Positions 1 to 5,895 of a DNA stretch of 7,353 nt are shown here, piece by piece. The first letter of the stretch is position 1; the number at the start of each line of letters is the position of its first letter. This DNA comes from Acetobacteraceae bacterium (GTDB lineage: Bacteria; Pseudomonadota; Alphaproteobacteria; Acetobacterales; Acetobacteraceae). The stretch spans positions 1 through 7,353 of the forward strand of contig PKWQ01000438.1 in NCBI GenBank assembly GCA_003133265.1, given 5' to 3'. Position numbers and translations under genes: made by a program. Under the pieces are notes generated by a model, which had not been told where the DNA came from, made no database searches, and saw only the letters and a list, made by a program, of their open reading frames with translations.

Positions 1-866
1 GCGGCCTCCGGCGGAGGGATACCGCGGAAGCTGTGGTTGCCGATCGGCGCCATGATACCGGCGGCGAGCGCGCGCCGACGCACCATGCACCAGGCGTCGG
101 CCAGATCCATGGGCTTGTCAGACAGCGTGGTGCCGCGATGTCCCTTGTCGGTGCGGAACAGCAAGCCCTTCTTGTCCTCGGCGATGCCGGCCGCGGCGAT
201 GTAGGCGTGCAGCGCCTCAGCGGCGGCATGATGGCATGGCATGGCGTGTTGCTTGCCACCTTTTTCATGCAACCGCAGCACCCAGGCGGCGCCGCGCGGC
301 CGGAGATCCTCAACCTTCATCTTCAGCGCCGCTGTGATCCGCGCGAAGCCATAGGTGAGAGTGGCGATCAGCGCGCGGTCGCGCAGGTCACGCACGGTCT
401 CGGTCGGGATGCCGTTGATCAGCCGACGCCACTCGTCGCCTTCCAGCACCGGCGTCTTGCCGGTTTTCACGACGTGCTTCGGGCCGCGGACGGAAGAGGC
501 GGGGTTGTGCGGCATCACCTGGCCAACCACCAGCCAGTCGAACAGCATGCGGATCGCCGCGAGCTGCTGCTTGACGCTCGGCGCCGCGGCGCTGGCCTGT
601 AGCACCTCGATATAGCTGGCCACGTCATGCGGCCGTATTTGGATCAGCGTGAGGCCACGCTCCTCGCACCAGGCCAGAAAGCTGCCGCACGCGCGCGCGT
701 AGGCGCGGCGCGTATTCGAGTTGTGGATGTTGGCGGTGAAGAATTCGACGTAGCGCCATGATGCCTGCTCGCCGGCGTCGGCGATCAGCACCGGCACGAC
801 ATGAGGCGTGCGCTCCTTGGCGAGCACCGTCTTGCGCGAGACAGGAACGGGCAGTTGCTCGGTCAT
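1..866 (-). CDS. Tyrosine recombinase/integrase (XerC/D-like), 3' end outside window
   Basis: The minus-strand frame is open from the ATG at 866-864 to the window edge (288 residues visible). It should cut and rejoin DNA at specific sites for integration, excision or dimer resolution. Residues about 35-120 form the N-terminal core-binding (SAM-like) domain, with a typical N-T-R-R-A-Y helix near 51-56. The catalytic domain starts near 140. First catalytic Arg is R176 (TYGFARITAAL), beta-hairpin Lys is K202 or K205, and the H-x-x-R box is H278-S-F-R281. The second His and the Tyr nucleophile would lie off the left edge. The start overlaps the toxin stop as ATGA (866-863), and a GGAAAG ribosome-binding site lies 8 nt upstream. 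Oddity: after HSFR-G-I the protein reads PPPEA, where relatives have about ten more residues (TGIxxYLxxGG-like), so this copy may carry a deletion or frameshift. The family call is firm; activity is not. Confidence 0.9.
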   Translation of the reverse strand, partial: MTEQLPVPVSRKTVLAKERTPHVVPVLIADAGEQASWRYVEFFTANIHNSNTRRAYARACGSFLAWCEERGLTLIQIRPHDVASYIEVLQASAAAPSVKQQLAAIRMLFDWLVVGQVMPHNPASSVRGPKHVVKTGKTPVLEGDEWRRLINGIPTETVRDLRDRALIATLTYGFARITAALKMKVEDLRPRGAAWVLRLHEKGGKQHAMPCHHAAAEALHAYIAAAGIAEDKKGLLFRTDKGHRGTTLSDKPMDLADAWCMVRRRALAAGIMAPIGNHSFRGIPPPEA

Positions 867-1393
867 GGTGAAAGCTTTCCAACTTCCTTGAGCAGGCGTT
901 CGATAGTCGCCAGTGGCAGCACGAGTGTCAGCTCCGCATCGAGGAGCGGCATCGCGCCGTAACTGACGTACCAGGCGGCGGCTCTATCATTCTTGGCGTC
1001 GATGATGAGGACCGTGCCGCCAACGACCGCCGCCGCCATCAGGCAGCGCCTTCCGGCCGCGAGCAGCAATTGTCCGCCAAGGCCTTGCCCCTGCTGCGCA
1101 CGATCGATGGCGATGCGCGCGAGCCGAAAGCCGGGAACCTCATGGCGTGCGAGGCCGCGTTGCACGATTTCCGGTGCCCGGTGATAGGCGAGAGAGGCAG
1201 GGGCCAGACTGTAGAATCCAAGAACGGCGCGCGTGTTGTCGTCGATCGCCAGAAAGGTCTTCGCCCCACCCTGGTCGTGGCTCTGGCGCGCGTAGCGCAT
1301 CAGAAAGACGTTCAGCTCCGCATCGCCACAGTCGAAGGCGCTGCGATCGTGCTTGCGTGTAATTCCTTCCTCATGCCACGCCGGAACAGTCAT
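863..1393 (-). CDS. TacT-like GNAT acetyltransferase toxin
   Basis: This 176-residue protein belongs to the GNAT toxins paired with DUF1778 antitoxins (TacT, AtaT and KacT type). Characterised members acetylate the amino group of charged tRNAs from acetyl-CoA and so stop translation; that function is inferred here. Seen in sequence: the opening CDRSAFDCGDAELN-like pattern near residues 15-28 that is typical of the family, a central strand RLARIAID at 90-97, the acetyl-CoA pyrophosphate loop QGQGLG at 101-106 (fits Q/R-x-x-G-x-G/A), and the motif-B segment AAAWYVSYGAMPL at 138-150, where Y142 matches the catalytic Tyr position of TacT. The length is normal for the family. The ATG at 1393-1391 overlaps the antitoxin stop as ATGA and has no convincing ribosome-binding site, so translation probably depends on coupling to the antitoxin. 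The stop overlaps the recombinase start in the same way. A housekeeping GNAT enzyme is unlikely given the upstream DUF1778 gene. Confidence 0.92.
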   Translation of the reverse strand: MTVPAWHEEGITRKHDRSAFDCGDAELNVFLMRYARQSHDQGGAKTFLAIDDNTRAVLGFYSLAPASLAYHRAPEIVQRGLARHEVPGFRLARIAIDRAQQGQGLGGQLLLAAGRRCLMAAAVVGGTVLIIDAKNDRAAAWYVSYGAMPLLDAELTLVLPLATIERLLKEVGKLSP

Positions 1394-1668
1394 GCAGGCA
1401 ACGGCATGGCCATGGCGGCAGCACGTAGTTTGGCGTTTGCCGGGGGCGGATTTTCGAGCAGTTCAAGGACCCTCAAACTGTCCCGCTCGGACAGCTTCAG
1501 ATGATCGGCTGCTTCGATGATGGCCTCAGCTTCGCGCAATGCCGGTCGCAGCACGAAATCCGTCAGGTCCGTGTTCTTGAGCGCCGCCGCCCGCATGAGC
1601 GTTGCTTTTTGCTCCGGACGCACCCGCAGGTTCATCCGCTTGTTGTCGTCCACTGCGATCCTTGGCAT
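1390..1668 (-). CDS. DUF1778 (TacA-like) ribbon-helix-helix antitoxin
   Basis: This 92-residue protein should neutralise the adjacent GNAT toxin and repress its own operon. The N-terminal part is a ribbon-helix-helix DNA-binding domain: strand KRMNLRVR (10-17), helix from about 18 to 31, turn N32-T33, helix from about 34 to 54. The C-terminal part from about 56 carries the DUF1778 hallmark L-S-E-R-D (59-63) and L-E-N-P-P-P-A-N (71-78), which in this family wraps the toxin. The start at 1668 is supported by an AGAGGG ribosome-binding site (plus-strand 1673-1678) about 5 nt upstream, and a good promoter lies just beyond. The last codons overlap the toxin start (ATGA). It is the first gene of a three-gene operon with the toxin and the tyrosine recombinase. 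By analogy with other such systems, the antitoxin-toxin complex is expected to bind the palindromes around the promoter. Confidence 0.92.
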   Translation of the reverse strand: MPRIAVDDNKRMNLRVRPEQKATLMRAAALKNTDLTDFVLRPALREAEAIIEAADHLKLSERDSLRVLELLENPPPANAKLRAAAMAMPLPA

Positions 1669-1699
1669 GACACCCTCTAAAACTTGTGTACTTCTTCAA

Positions 1700-1728
1700 A
1701 GTGTACGCCGTCCACACTGGATTGTCAA
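1700..1728 (-). promoter_or_regulatory. Sigma70-type promoter of the antitoxin-toxin-recombinase operon
   Basis: Read on the minus strand, a consensus TTGACA (plus coordinates 1723-1728) is followed by a 17-nt spacer and TACACT (1700-1705; four of six matches to TATAAT). Transcription would begin near 1692-1695, giving a leader of about 25 nt with an AGAGGG ribosome-binding site before the ATG at 1668. The -10 lies in an AGTGT...ACACT inverted repeat (1700-1718), and GTGTAC occurs twice as a direct repeat (1686-1691 and 1701-1706), one copy at the -10 and one just downstream of the likely start. These are natural repressor half-sites. The hexamers are seen directly; promoter activity is inferred. 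Confidence 0.7.
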
Positions 1729-1753
1729 GACGTACGTATTGAATACGTGCGTC
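1729..1753. promoter_or_regulatory. Near-perfect palindrome next to the -35, candidate operator
   Basis: Two 12-nt arms, GACGTACGTATT (1729-1740) and AATACGTGCGTC (1742-1753), flank a single G. They are complementary at 11 of 12 positions. The palindrome abuts the upstream edge of the -35 hexamer of the antitoxin promoter. Ribbon-helix-helix antitoxins bind such symmetric sites, so this is a good candidate autoregulatory operator. It could instead be a site for an unrelated regulator or for the recombinase. Confidence 0.55.
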
Positions 1754-2085
1754 CGACAGGCCCTACCGTCTCATTATCACGCGCTAAACCACGGCGGAGG
1801 CAGGCGAACCACCTTCTCCTATATAGTGTCCTTTGCGGCATGGGCCGCCGGGGGAAAGAATGCCGAAACTGGTCAAAGCGGAGTTGGCATGTCATCGCGC
1901 CTGGCTGTCCGCGTGGCGCACACCGGGCGATATGGCTGCCTATGTGAGACGTGTGGCGTCTCGCCGGTTCTGTCCCGCCGCCGTTGGGTCCGCTGCTTCG
2001 GCACCTCCCCGCCTGGTGGACGGCGTTCACCGTCGGCCTGGGCTGACTATTTCCGTCACTGGAAGAAAGTGAGAGAGTACCGGAA
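1754..2085. other. Spacer between the two modules; one weak small ORF, no firm gene
   Basis: I find no recognisable gene in these 332 nt. The best candidate is a plus-strand ORF at 1860-2072 (70 codons, starting MPKLVKAEL). It has a GGGGGAAAG purine run directly before its ATG and ends 13 nt before the next gene, but its arginine-rich product resembles no family I know and its C-terminal half looks like chance coding. A TATATAGT sequence at 1820-1827 could be a -10 element, but no good -35 lies 16-18 nt upstream. The leader of the downstream membrane-protein gene presumably starts here. The stretch is also the likely junction between the toxin-antitoxin/recombinase block and the transfer block, but I see no insertion-sequence ends or target duplications. 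Confidence 0.4.
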
Positions 2086-3033
2086 ATGACGACGTACGAT
2101 GTGGTGAGCGCCGTCCTGGCTTTCGTGCGCGTGAATGGGCCGATTGGCGCTGTCGCGTACGTGATGGGGGCACTGGCCGCCACGCTGATCTTGTTTTTCC
2201 TCTTGGAAAAAGCCGCCGCGCGGCTCTCCGTTCGCAAGACTTTCGACATCGGCGGCAACTTCGATCATTTCTACAGCCGCGTCCTGCCGGCGGCCCGTTC
2301 CGGCACTGTCGCCTTGATCTTTGCAGGTTATGTCGGGCTTTGGCTCTCGCGGTGGCCGGCCGCCTCTCCCCAATTCCGCTTGCTGCATCAGCCCTACAAC
2401 AGCAGCTTTTACGGGGTACTGGCGACCCTCATCGTCGTCGGGTTGATCGCGAAGGGCACTTGGGAATTGGCTAAGGCTGAGTGGCTTGGCTTGCGCTGGC
2501 TGCGGTTGGAAGCGCGCGGCGTCCCTTGGCATATCGCCGACAGCGGCGAGGCGTATCGTGTTGTGTGGTTACGCCGGAACGGGGAATATCTCTATAATCC
2601 CGAGGCGACCCGCGATAAACGGGCCGGTGAGGAACTGACTACCCTGCGCGAGCGCCGGATCCGGTTGGGAAAGGTGTCGGCCATCGCTGTAGTCGCCATC
2701 ATTGTCTGGGTGCAAGGACAAACCTTCATCGAAACCTTCTACCCCGTAATTTCGGCTGGGTTCGTCAGCTTCCTGCAAATGGTGCTGCCGATTTGCATCT
2801 CGCTCGTTTTTTTCTTCCTCGTGATCCCCAAGACGGTCGGGGTTATCGCGGCGTTGCTGGATGAACTGGTCTACCGCTCAGGGGCGCAATTCATCGCGGG
2901 GGCCAAATTACTCGAACCGGGCGCCTGGCGCCTCGGCCGGCAAAATGTCGAAGAGCGGAAGGCTCACGGCACCGCCGATTTTGTGACGGCGGAGGACGCG
3001 GTTCGGCGCATGTTTAAGCCTGGGGGATCGTAA
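2086..3033 (+). CDS. Polytopic inner-membrane protein, possible partner or anchor of the VirD4-like coupling protein
   Basis: I do not recognise a family for this 315-residue protein. Hydrophobic segments at about 18-40, 72-89, 108-124, 196-213 and 222-256 (long enough for one or two helices) predict five or six membrane passes. A soluble charged stretch spans about 126-195, with aromatic and basic residues, and there is a soluble tail from about 257. The tail contains H294-G-T-A-D-F-V-T-A-E-D-A (294-305), which resembles the G-x-A-x-W-A-T-x-x-E linker found after the N-terminal membrane helices of VirD4/TraG proteins. The next gene on the same strand is a VirD4-like ATPase without N-terminal membrane helices, which suggests this protein supplies or replaces the anchor; that is inference. 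The ATG at 2086 is preceded by GAGAGAG about 9 nt upstream, a workable ribosome-binding site. The plus strand stays open to the TAA ending at 3033. Confidence 0.8.
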   Translation: MTTYDVVSAVLAFVRVNGPIGAVAYVMGALAATLILFFLLEKAAARLSVRKTFDIGGNFDHFYSRVLPAARSGTVALIFAGYVGLWLSRWPAASPQFRLLHQPYNSSFYGVLATLIVVGLIAKGTWELAKAEWLGLRWLRLEARGVPWHIADSGEAYRVVWLRRNGEYLYNPEATRDKRAGEELTTLRERRIRLGKVSAIAVVAIIVWVQGQTFIETFYPVISAGFVSFLQMVLPICISLVFFFLVIPKTVGVIAALLDELVYRSGAQFIAGAKLLEPGAWRLGRQNVEERKAHGTADFVTAEDAVRRMFKPGGS

Positions 3034-3339
3034 GCCGAGATGCCCGCAAATCTCTGGGCCAGGGATGACGCGGCACAATTTCGGCTATGCCTGCGACCGC
3101 ACGGATGGCGATCGCCAGCGTGTCGTGACGACGCGAAGGCGTCACCACTTCCCTTAACGTCTGACCCCTTTTTGACGCGAAAAATCGGGATAGATCGTCC
3201 CATGATTAGCGTGCTCTCTAATCGCGATTAACCCCAGACCCGTGCCGATGCAGCGTCGTAGAAAGATACGTCCAAAGGATATCAACCCGCAGAAACACAA
3301 GCTATGCTGCCGTTCGGAAAGCTTCGGGGCGGATTCATC
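3034..3339. promoter_or_regulatory. Spacer upstream of the coupling-protein gene with a perfect palindrome and a hairpin
   Basis: There is no convincing gene in this spacer. A 63-codon ORF at 3040-3231 starts 6 nt after the preceding stop, but its codon use is unbiased and I recognise nothing in the product. Two symmetric sequences stand out. TAATCGCGATTA at 3219-3230 is a perfect 12-bp palindrome, and a further GATTA half-site lies at 3204-3208, facing TAATC at 3219-3223. A short hairpin, GTGACG/CGTCAC (3125-3145, 9-nt loop), lies about 90 nt after the membrane-protein stop; it has no T-run directly behind it and is a poor intrinsic terminator. TTGACG at 3172-3177 could be a -35, but no matching -10 stands at 16-18 nt. 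The palindrome is a plausible operator controlling the ATPase gene separately from the membrane protein. Confidence 0.4.
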
Positions 3340-5514
3340 ATGCGATCTGACTTGGGCGAGCTGATTACCGAGGTCAACGAGGTCGATCAGCAAGAGACGG
3401 TGCCGCTTGGCACAGCACAATGGATGGGGCTGCGGGAGGCGACCCAGAGGCTGGGGATGCCTGCCGACAACCTGTCGGATCGTCTGTGGATCGGCGAAGC
3501 CTTGGACGCCGAGGCGACCACCCTTGGCTACACCGACGACCGGCACGTAACACTGATTTCGGGCACCCGTGGCGGCAAGGGAGCGGGCGTCATCGTCCCG
3601 AACCTGTGCCGGTGGCGTGGTTCCTGTATCGTGATTGACCCCAAGGGCGAGAATGCGACCGTCACCGCGAGGCGGCGCGGCGAAGGGTCGGATTACACCC
3701 ACGGCCTCGGACAAGAGGTCAGGATTCTCGACCCCTTCGGCGAAGTGCCGTTGGCGTCCTCGCTCAAGGCGCGGTTCAACCCGCTTGATGTCATCGATCC
3801 TGACAGTGACCTCGCCGTTGACGACGCCGGACGCATCGCGGCGGCGATCATCGTGCGGGAAAGCAAGAACGATCCTTTTTGGGAGGACGCGGCACGGGGT
3901 TTAATGAAGGGGCTTATCCTTCACGTCCTGACATTTCCGTCGTTCAAGGATATTCGCAACCTCGTCACGGTGCGCAAATTGCTGATGGAAGGCGATTGGC
4001 TCGGCATTGAGGCGGCGCGGGCGATGGGAGTCGAGAAGCTGCCAACGCCCTTCGCCATGCTGTGGCAGAGCATGATCCGCAATAAAGCCTTCGACGGCGT
4101 TGTCTCTGGCGTTGGAGAACAGATGTTCTCTATGGCGGACAAGGCGGAAAAGACCTTGTCCGGCATTTTGGAGCAAGCGCGCACCAGCACCGTCTTTCTC
4201 GACGGCGCACCTATGCGGCGTCTGTTGGAAAAGTCGGACTTCGATCTGGCAGCGATCAAAACATCGGCGCGGGGTCTGACGATCTATCTCACCCTGCCGC
4301 AGCGCTACATGGATACGCATTTTCGCTGGCTGCGGCTGATGGTGACGCTGACCCTCGGCGAGATGGAGCGCATCAAGGGGCGTCCGAAGACCGGACACCC
4401 TACGCTGTTCCTGCTCGACGAATTCCCCGGCCTGAAGCGGATGGAGGTCATCGAGAACGCCGTCGCGCAAGGGGCGGGGTTCGGCGTGAAGTTCTTTTTC
4501 GTCACCCAGAACCTGCCTCAGCTCAAGCACGAATATGATGAGAACTGGGAGACCTTCATCAGCAATTCCGGTCTCAAGATATTCTTTCAGGTCGATGACC
4601 ATTTCAGCAGGGACTATCTGTCGAACCTGCTCGGCGAGCGGGAAGTGCGACGGCAATCGCGCTCGCGCTCGGACGCGCAATCGACATCGACCACGGAAGG
4701 CACGTCCTCGACCAACACATCGGGTCGGTCGGACAACAGGTCATTCAGCGGGTTATATAAAACGATATTCGGAAACCCCCGTGCCCAGAGCGAATCCATT
4801 TCGTCGGGGTCGTCCTTCAGCGACTCGCGCGGAACGTCGCGTTCAACGTCTCAGTCCAATTCCAAGACCGACGGTTGGTCGGAAGGCGTTCACAAACGCC
4901 CACTTCTCAGCCCTGACGAGATCGGGCGCTTTCTCTCGCGCATCGACGACAAGAGCAATCCTGCCTATCCCGGACTTATCCTCGCGCTGACGCCCGGGCA
5001 GCATCCGCTGGCGGCGCGGCGCATCAATTATTTCGAGTCGCCGAAGTTCGAGGGTTGCTTCGACCCGCATCCCGACCATCCGCCGCCTCTGACCTTGGCG
5101 GAGTTAGCAGACCGCAATGCCCCCACGGGTCAGATACCGCCACCTAAGCCCGAACCAGAAACCTTCGGGCTTTGGGATAAGCTCCGGCTAATCTGGTTCT
5201 TCCTGACGTCCAAGAAACCGGCAATCGGCGGCGCCGTCTTGGGCGTCATCGTCCTCGTCGTCATCGCGGCTCTGAATATCCCGTCATCACCGGCGTCGAT
5301 CACCTCCGGCCCTGCCGTCGTCGATAACGCCCCGCAGCTCAATCTGCGAAACTGCGCTGCGGCCAATTGCGGCATCGTCACTGTCCTTAACAAGGGCGAT
5401 CCGGTCACCGTCACAAAATCCTATGACAATGGCTGGAGAGCCGTCACCGTTCGCTACAACAACGGCACAACTGTCAAAGGCTTCGTCAACGGGGACTTCC
5501 TGAGCCGGAGGTGA
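3340..5514 (+). CDS. virD4: VirD4/TraG-like type IV coupling protein with C-terminal membrane helix and SH3-like domain
   Basis: This conjugation ATPase brings the relaxase-DNA complex to the type IV secretion channel. Numbered from this start (724 residues): linker motif GTAQWMG 24-30; Walker A SGTRGGKGAG 74-83 (Lys80); DPKGE 100-104; Walker B FLLDEF 357-362; the family box FFFVTQNLPQLK 386-396, then a YLSNLLG stretch 426-432; a Ser-rich, disordered segment about 438-518; RPLLSPDEI 520-528. Unusually, there is no N-terminal membrane anchor. A Pro-rich linker (about 580-607) leads to a hydrophobic helix at about 627-648, then a bacterial SH3-like domain (662-724) with LNLRNCAAANC, whose two Cys could form a disulfide if it lies in the periplasm. 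CGGGGCGGA precedes the ATG at 3340 with good spacing; the in-frame ATG at 3304 (736 residues) has none, so I chose 3340. The family call is firm; the topology is inferred. Confidence 0.92.
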   Translation: MRSDLGELITEVNEVDQQETVPLGTAQWMGLREATQRLGMPADNLSDRLWIGEALDAEATTLGYTDDRHVTLISGTRGGKGAGVIVPNLCRWRGSCIVIDPKGENATVTARRRGEGSDYTHGLGQEVRILDPFGEVPLASSLKARFNPLDVIDPDSDLAVDDAGRIAAAIIVRESKNDPFWEDAARGLMKGLILHVLTFPSFKDIRNLVTVRKLLMEGDWLGIEAARAMGVEKLPTPFAMLWQSMIRNKAFDGVVSGVGEQMFSMADKAEKTLSGILEQARTSTVFLDGAPMRRLLEKSDFDLAAIKTSARGLTIYLTLPQRYMDTHFRWLRLMVTLTLGEMERIKGRPKTGHPTLFLLDEFPGLKRMEVIENAVAQGAGFGVKFFFVTQNLPQLKHEYDENWETFISNSGLKIFFQVDDHFSRDYLSNLLGEREVRRQSRSRSDAQSTSTTEGTSSTNTSGRSDNRSFSGLYKTIFGNPRAQSESISSGSSFSDSRGTSRSTSQSNSKTDGWSEGVHKRPLLSPDEIGRFLSRIDDKSNPAYPGLILALTPGQHPLAARRINYFESPKFEGCFDPHPDHPPPLTLAELADRNAPTGQIPPPKPEPETFGLWDKLRLIWFFLTSKKPAIGGAVLGVIVLVVIAALNIPSSPASITSGPAVVDNAPQLNLRNCAAANCGIVTVLNKGDPVTVTKSYDNGWRAVTVRYNNGTTVKGFVNGDFLSRR

Positions 5515-5519
5515 TGGCG

Positions 5520-5545
5520 AGGGCGAACAGCCTACCTACCGCCCT
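5520..5545. terminator. Weak hairpin between convergent genes
   Basis: AGGGCG (5520-5525) and CGCCCT (5540-5545) form a 6-bp stem with a 14-nt loop. It lies just after the coupling-protein stop (5512-5514) and overlaps the stop of the small minus-strand gene. Neither side has a clear T-run, so if it ends transcription at all it is a poor intrinsic terminator. The position between convergent genes is the main support. Confidence 0.25.
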
Positions 5546-5703
5546 ATATCCTGTTCCAGTGCCTTGTCCTTGCCGCCTTGCTCGCGCGCATACGCGGCGT
5601 CGGCAATTTCTTTCGCCCAATCCATCGCCGATTCCTGTTGCTGCACCATGCCGCCCTTCTCCGTCCAGGTACCGGGAGGAGTTTGGTCGGGATCATCGGA
5701 CAT
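5536..5703 (-). CDS. Small acidic hypothetical protein downstream of the relaxase
   Basis: This 55-residue protein begins MSDDPDQTPPGTW and ends DKALEQDIGR. I recognise no family. It is charged and soluble-looking, without signal peptide or membrane segment. A Pro/Gly-rich, acidic N-terminal part (1-20) precedes a probable amphipathic helix (about 21-50) rich in Gln, Glu, Ala and Lys. I chose the ATG at 5703 because GGAGAG lies 4 nt upstream. The frame stays open to an ATG at 5826 (96 residues), and the ATG at 5715 also exists, but the extra N-terminal part has an unlikely composition and crosses an inverted repeat. It follows the relaxase gene on the same strand after 192 nt and may be co-transcribed, so an accessory role in DNA transfer is possible but unproven. 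Its stop (TAG, 5538-5536) faces the coupling-protein stop 21 nt away. Confidence 0.6.
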   Translation of the reverse strand: MSDDPDQTPPGTWTEKGGMVQQQESAMDWAKEIADAAYAREQGGKDKALEQDIGR

Positions 5704-5717
5704 GTCGCTCTCCATCC

Positions 5718-5768
5718 TCTTGTCAATCAGCGGCGCAGAGTGCGCGTTATCCGTGCCGCTTGACAAGA
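5718..5768. repeat. Bulged inverted repeat upstream of the small gene
   Basis: TCTTGTCAA plus GCGGC (5718-5726 and 5730-5734, separated by a 3-nt bulge) pairs perfectly with GCCGC plus TTGACAAGA (5755-5768), leaving a 20-nt loop. Each arm contains TTGACA read towards the other strand, so each could act as a -35 hexamer, though I see no good -10 behind either. It lies in the 192-nt gap between the relaxase gene and the small gene, 15 nt before the latter's ATG. It could be an mRNA structure controlling that gene or a protein-binding dyad. Confidence 0.5.
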
Positions 5769-5895
5769 ATGATGTTGGGGGCGTCTTGCCGCCATGCGCC
5801 GGTAAAGGATCGCAGCAGCTCGCCACGCCGCGACAAGAGCGAGAAAGCCGAGCTTGGATTCCTGCCGCCGAGGTATTGCCCTCGATCTCGGCCGT

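Noticed and set aside
33..602. Long plus-strand ORF of 189 codons at the left edge
   Set aside because: It lies opposite the tyrosine recombinase, whose minus-strand frame has clear catalytic motifs. Its product is the Arg/His-rich type expected from the antisense of a GC-rich gene.
1..1668. A RIT (three tandem recombinases) element
   Set aside because: Such elements have overlapping recombinase genes, but here the overlapping partners are an antitoxin and a toxin, and only one recombinase is visible. Further recombinases left of the window cannot be excluded.
1725..2258. Minus-strand ORF of 177 codons across the spacer into the membrane-protein gene
   Set aside because: It has no family resemblance or convincing ribosome-binding site, and it covers the operator palindrome and the start of a well-supported plus-strand gene.
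3040..3231. 63-codon ORF directly after the membrane-protein stop
   Set aside because: Its codon use lacks the strong third-position GC bias of the neighbouring genes, no motif is recognised, and it covers the hairpin and the palindrome. Kept only as part of the spacer description.
3901..4680. Minus-strand ORF of 259 codons inside the coupling-protein gene
   Set aside because: It is antisense to the Walker B region, which is unmistakable on the plus strand. The product resembles no family.
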